NCBI RefSeq assembly: GCF_002002925.1
Contig: NZ_CP019511.1
Coordinates: 2,852,001-2,916,000 of the forward strand
Reading direction: 5' to 3'
DNA from: Sphingomonas sp. LM7
GTDB taxonomy: Bacteria > Pseudomonadota > Alphaproteobacteria > Sphingomonadales > Sphingomonadaceae
DNA length: 64,000 nucleotides
Shown here in pieces: positions 63,652 to 64,000 of this stretch (position 1 is its first letter; each line of letters opens with the position of its first letter). The position numbers and the translations under genes are program-made. The notes below the pieces were generated by a model. That model did no database searches. It had not been told where the DNA came from and was given only the letters and a program-made list of their open reading frames with translations.

Positions 63652-64000
63652 ATGTTCATGCACAACAAACGGCTACAATATACCGTCCGGGTGTCGGAGC
63701 CGAACCCGGTTCTGGCATCACTCATGCTCGAGCAATTCGGCGGTGCCGACGGCGAGCTCGCGGCGGCGATGCGCTACTTCACGCAGGGGTTGGGCGAACT
63801 CGACGCGGGCCGCAAGGATCTACTCCTGGACATCGCAACCGAAGAGCTCAGCCATCTCGAGGTGATCGGATCGATCGTCGCGATGCTGAACAAGGGTGCG
63901 AAGGCCCAGCTCGCCGAAGCCGCGATGGAAGAAGCCGAGCTCTATCTCTCGATGACGGCGGGCGGCAACAGCCATACCCAGTCGCTGCTGTTCGGCGGCG
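63652..64000 (+). CDS. Manganese catalase family protein (partial, 3' end outside window)
   Basis: ATG 63652 follows AGGAG. The 116 residues present start MFMHNKRLQYTVRVSEPNP and include the di-manganese ligand segments LEQFGGADGELAAAMRYF (first Glu) and ATEELSHLEVIGSIV (ExxH). These match ferritin-like manganese catalases that dismutate hydrogen peroxide without haem. The frame stays open to the window end. It is probably co-transcribed with the mutase fusion. Confidence 0.92.
   Translation, partial: MFMHNKRLQYTVRVSEPNPVLASLMLEQFGGADGELAAAMRYFTQGLGELDAGRKDLLLDIATEELSHLEVIGSIVAMLNKGAKAQLAEAAMEEAELYLSMTAGGNSHTQSLLFGG

Noticed and set aside
1..64000. tRNA genes, CRISPR arrays, insertion sequences
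   Set aside because: None could be recognised by eye; no cloverleaf-like TTC-arm sequences or regularly spaced repeats were found.

Overview
The window is high-GC alphaproteobacterial chromosome, almost certainly from a member of the Sphingomonadaceae (Sphingomonas or a close relative). The basis is the many TonB-dependent receptors, the BamE / ubiquinol-cytochrome c chaperone / DUF177 gene order, the rpmI-rplT-pheS-pheT block, DUF2339 and RcnB-type proteins, and dense coding on both strands. No tRNA, rRNA, CRISPR array, prophage or intact insertion sequence was seen. The left 40 kb is mostly housekeeping; the right 24 kb is accessory.

Layout. 1-3.9 kb: the 3' part of a PBP1C gene, an RcnB-like protein, a BamE lipoprotein, a ubiquinol-cytochrome c chaperone and a DUF177 protein. 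3.9-9.7 kb: a TetR regulator divergent from a TonB receptor + MFS pair, with a perfect palindrome between them. 9.7-18.4 kb: a long minus-strand run reading rpmI, rplT, lysE-type exporter, pheS, pheT, unknown, SDR, aldose epimerase, prfC, secreted unknown. 18.6-29 kb: AsmA protein, histidinol phosphatase, phospholipase A1, peroxiredoxin, diguanylate cyclase, two tiny membrane proteins behind a sigma-54-like promoter, a stress-type SDR, PEBP protein, FMN reductase and a response regulator. 27.9-32.5 kb: a tightly overlapping operon argH, LptM-like lipoprotein, lysA, truncated siroheme synthase, corA. 32.5-40.2 kb: TlpA-like thioredoxin, a three-domain LplT-PlsC-Aas protein, DUF2339 protein and a second TetR.

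Accessory region. 40.2-42.4 kb holds a gene-poor stretch and a LysR/NTF2 divergent pair. 42.4-48.5 kb, all on the minus strand, encodes a TonB receptor, a reductive-dehalogenase-like iron-sulfur protein, an AAHS-type MFS transporter and a flavin-dependent halogenase. 48.9-53.2 kb encodes a NitT/TauT-type ABC importer whose binding protein is in the same operon as a SCO protein and a membrane-anchored cupredoxin; a PCuAC-like lipoprotein gene is divergent. 53.5-64 kb looks like a stress and cell-surface island: a GH5-like hydrolase, a shortened Mfd paralogue, a small disordered protein, a GH1-RmlD fusion, a glycosyltransferase-UDP-galactopyranose mutase fusion and a manganese catalase cut by the window end. 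Between the two fusion genes lie two tandem FNR/FixK-type boxes and an EcfG-like promoter.

The most unusual systems are (i) halogenase and dehalogenase-like genes in one uptake cluster, (ii) the copper-flavoured ABC cassette, and (iii) the stress island with oxygen-responsive and general-stress promoter motifs. Functional statements come from motifs and gene context read by eye; no database search was run.
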